From: Prevotella sp.
GTDB lineage: Bacteria; Bacteroidota; Bacteroidia; Bacteroidales; Bacteroidaceae
Assembly: GCA_021204735.1 (NCBI GenBank)
Contig: JAJPYV010000358.1
Coordinates: 1 to 31,249, forward strand
Length of the DNA stretch: 31,249 nt
Direction of reading: 5' to 3'
Of this stretch, positions 29,980 through 31,249 are shown piece by piece. The notes under the pieces are model-generated. The model saw only the letters and a list, made by a program, of their open reading frames with translations, did no database searches and was not told the origin of the DNA. The position numbers were made by a program, and so were the translations under genes. Numbering within the stretch: the stretch's first letter is position 1; every line of letters starts with the position of its first letter.

Positions 29980-30810
29980 ATGAAAATGAGTGCGGGAAAA
30001 TTAGTGTTTATGACTGCTATATTGTCTTTTTTCACACCGGCATGTGCCCAGAAATATTTTGATATTGACTTATGGGCTGGTGCGCCGAAGGTGAAGAGCG
30101 TTGACCTGAATGATACGGCGAAGGTCAGGGTGTATCTCCCCAACAAGGAGGAGGCGACGGGGCGTGCCGTGGTGATTTGTCCTGGCGGTGGTTATTCTCA
30201 TCTCTCAATGGAGAACGAGGGCTACGACTGGGCTGCGCTTTTCAACAATATGGGCATTGCTGCCATTGTGTTGAAATACCGTATGCCACATGGTAACTGT
30301 GAGGTGCCCATCTCTGATGCTGAGGAGGCTATAAAACTTGTTCGCCATAATGCTGCAAATTGGAATATTAATGCCAATGATGTGGGTATAATGGGATTTT
30401 CGGCTGGCGGGCATCTTGCTTCCACTATCGCCACGCATGCTGCAAAAGATGTGTTACCTGATTTTCAGATCTTGTTCTATCCTGTGATAACGATGAATCC
30501 TGACATCACTCATATTGGCTCTCACGATAATTTCTTGGGTGCGAAAGCGAAGAAAAAGGAGGAGAATTTATACAGCAACGACCTACAGGTTACTCGTGTC
30601 ACGCCACGTGCTTTCATTGCCCTTAGTGATGATGACCATGCCGTGTTGCCGGCAAATGGTGTCAACTATTACATAGAGCTTTACCGCAACGACGTGCCTG
30701 CCACGCTTCATGTCTATCCGTCAGGCGGTCATGGCTGGGGTAACCGTGATTCTTTCAAATATCACAATGAGATGCAACTTGATTTGAAGGCGTGGTTGCG
30801 CAGCTTCTGA
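29980..30810 (+). CDS. Secreted alpha/beta hydrolase, esterase-like
   Basis: The product (276 aa) has a signal peptide of about 24 residues (ending PACAQ; the Cys has no proper lipobox before it) and an alpha/beta-hydrolase fold. The oxyanion segment CPGGGYSHLS, nucleophile Ser141 (GFSAGGH), acid Asp219 (LSDDDHAV) and His251 (SGGHGWG) form a complete triad. The pattern fits the acetyl-xylan esterase / BD-FAE-like group common in Bacteroidetes, where members remove acyl groups from plant polysaccharides, but the substrate cannot be fixed and no glycoside hydrolase lies next to it. It converges with the hsdR fragment, with 26 bp between the stops and no hairpin. Confidence 0.88.
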   Translation: MKMSAGKLVFMTAILSFFTPACAQKYFDIDLWAGAPKVKSVDLNDTAKVRVYLPNKEEATGRAVVICPGGGYSHLSMENEGYDWAALFNNMGIAAIVLKYRMPHGNCEVPISDAEEAIKLVRHNAANWNINANDVGIMGFSAGGHLASTIATHAAKDVLPDFQILFYPVITMNPDITHIGSHDNFLGAKAKKKEENLYSNDLQVTRVTPRAFIALSDDDHAVLPANGVNYYIELYRNDVPATLHVYPSGGHGWGNRDSFKYHNEMQLDLKAWLRSF

Positions 30811-30836
30811 TTGGATATGTATGAACCAATTTTTTG

Positions 30837-31249
30837 TTATTGATTATTTTTGTAATTCTCAACCTGCTCCAATACCTTTGCAAATACCTCATCTTTCCAT
30901 TGTGGGGGATACCCCTCCTTGTATATAAGGTAAACAAGTTTTACTGCTAAATCGCTTTTCAGATTGTTGTTATTCAGCCAGTCGGCATAAACGGATGTGT
31001 CGTCTATAAGTAACTTGATCTTTTTGGCAAGTTCAATGCAACGCTCATCGGCATATTCAAATTCATGCTCGTTTCTTACCTCTACGAGAATGTCATAGAA
31101 TGCCTTTTCCTCGAAAGTAATCCCCAACTCCTTGAATTTCGCCTTGTCCTTACCGAGGTCTTTCAAAATTCTAATCAGGTCATCAGAAAGACTGTTGACT
31201 TTATTTATGACTTCTTCACTGACTCCTGTGACAATACTTTCTGCTACAA
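30837..31249 (-). CDS. hsdR: Type I restriction enzyme HsdR, C-terminal part (truncated by window)
   Basis: The frame stays open to the right edge, so only the last 137 residues of the protein are seen. The visible part is rich in charged helices and contains EEKAFYDILVEV, AKKIKLLIDD and LYLIYKEGYPPQ-like sequence (LVYLIYKEGYPPQW). This matches the helical C-terminal region of EcoR124-type HsdR subunits (DUF3387), which contacts the methylase. The nuclease and helicase motifs would lie outside the window. A TTG inside the frame at 31166 should not be taken as the start. A type I restriction-modification locus therefore probably begins just to the right. Confidence 0.8.
   Translation of the reverse strand, partial: VAESIVTGVSEEVINKVNSLSDDLIRILKDLGKDKAKFKELGITFEEKAFYDILVEVRNEHEFEYADERCIELAKKIKLLIDDTSVYADWLNNNNLKSDLAVKLVYLIYKEGYPPQWKDEVFAKVLEQVENYKNNQ

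Noticed and set aside
29980..30060. Possible lipoprotein signal in the alpha/beta hydrolase (Cys in PACAQ)
   Set aside because: The residues before the Cys (F-T-P-A) do not form a lipobox; ordinary signal peptidase I cleavage after ACA fits better.

Overview
The window looks like a chromosomal segment of a Bacteroidales bacterium, most likely Prevotella-like (Prevotellaceae). Four things point there. Several genes are preceded by the Bacteroidetes promoter type (-33 TTTG, about 19-20 bp, -7 TAnnTTTG). Shine-Dalgarno sequences are missing. The ATP synthase genes have the Bacteroidetes order atpD-atpC-orf-atpB-atpE-atpF-atpH-atpA-atpG. The left end carries Sus-type starch enzymes. Coding density is high and no gap without a gene exceeds about 210 bp. 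I see no rRNA, tRNA, CRISPR array, insertion sequence or prophage.

Region 1 (1-8964, minus strand) is a starch/maltodextrin operon transcribed malQ -> susB (GH97) -> pulA -> GH13 alpha-amylase. It has a promoter and a LacI-family-like operator upstream and ends in a strong terminator. Three enzymes carry signal peptides and should act in the periplasm. MalQ has none and should work on maltodextrins in the cytoplasm. No SusC/SusD pair or regulator gene lies inside the window.

Region 2 (8965-12826) holds a PAP2-family phosphatase, the cell-wall endolytic transglycosylase MltG and glutaminyl-tRNA synthetase. It ends at a perfect 17-bp hairpin terminator shared with the convergent atp operon.

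Region 3 (12827-20200, minus) is a complete F1Fo ATP synthase operon with an extra four-helix membrane protein in the slot where AtpI often sits. Points of note are a very short epsilon subunit, an insertion in beta, a c subunit without the classical Na+-binding residues, and a perfect intercistronic hairpin just after atpE.

Region 4 (20310-24339, minus) has an nhaD-pfkA pair (Na+/H+ antiporter and phosphofructokinase) and a secreted bleomycin-hydrolase-type C1 peptidase. Divergently transcribed (24420-27450, plus) are a secreted subtilisin-like peptidase and both subunits of exonuclease VII. Region 5 (27527-31249) has ilvE, a REP-like G-rich palindrome, a LOG-family/NUDIX gene pair, a secreted alpha/beta hydrolase, and the C-terminal end of a type I restriction HsdR subunit that runs off the right edge.

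Most of this is conserved core genome. I do not see a clearly new multi-gene system. The best leads are the operator in front of the starch operon, the DPE2-like architecture of MalQ, the unusual features of the ATP synthase operon, and the G-quadruplex-capable repeat near 28.77 kb.
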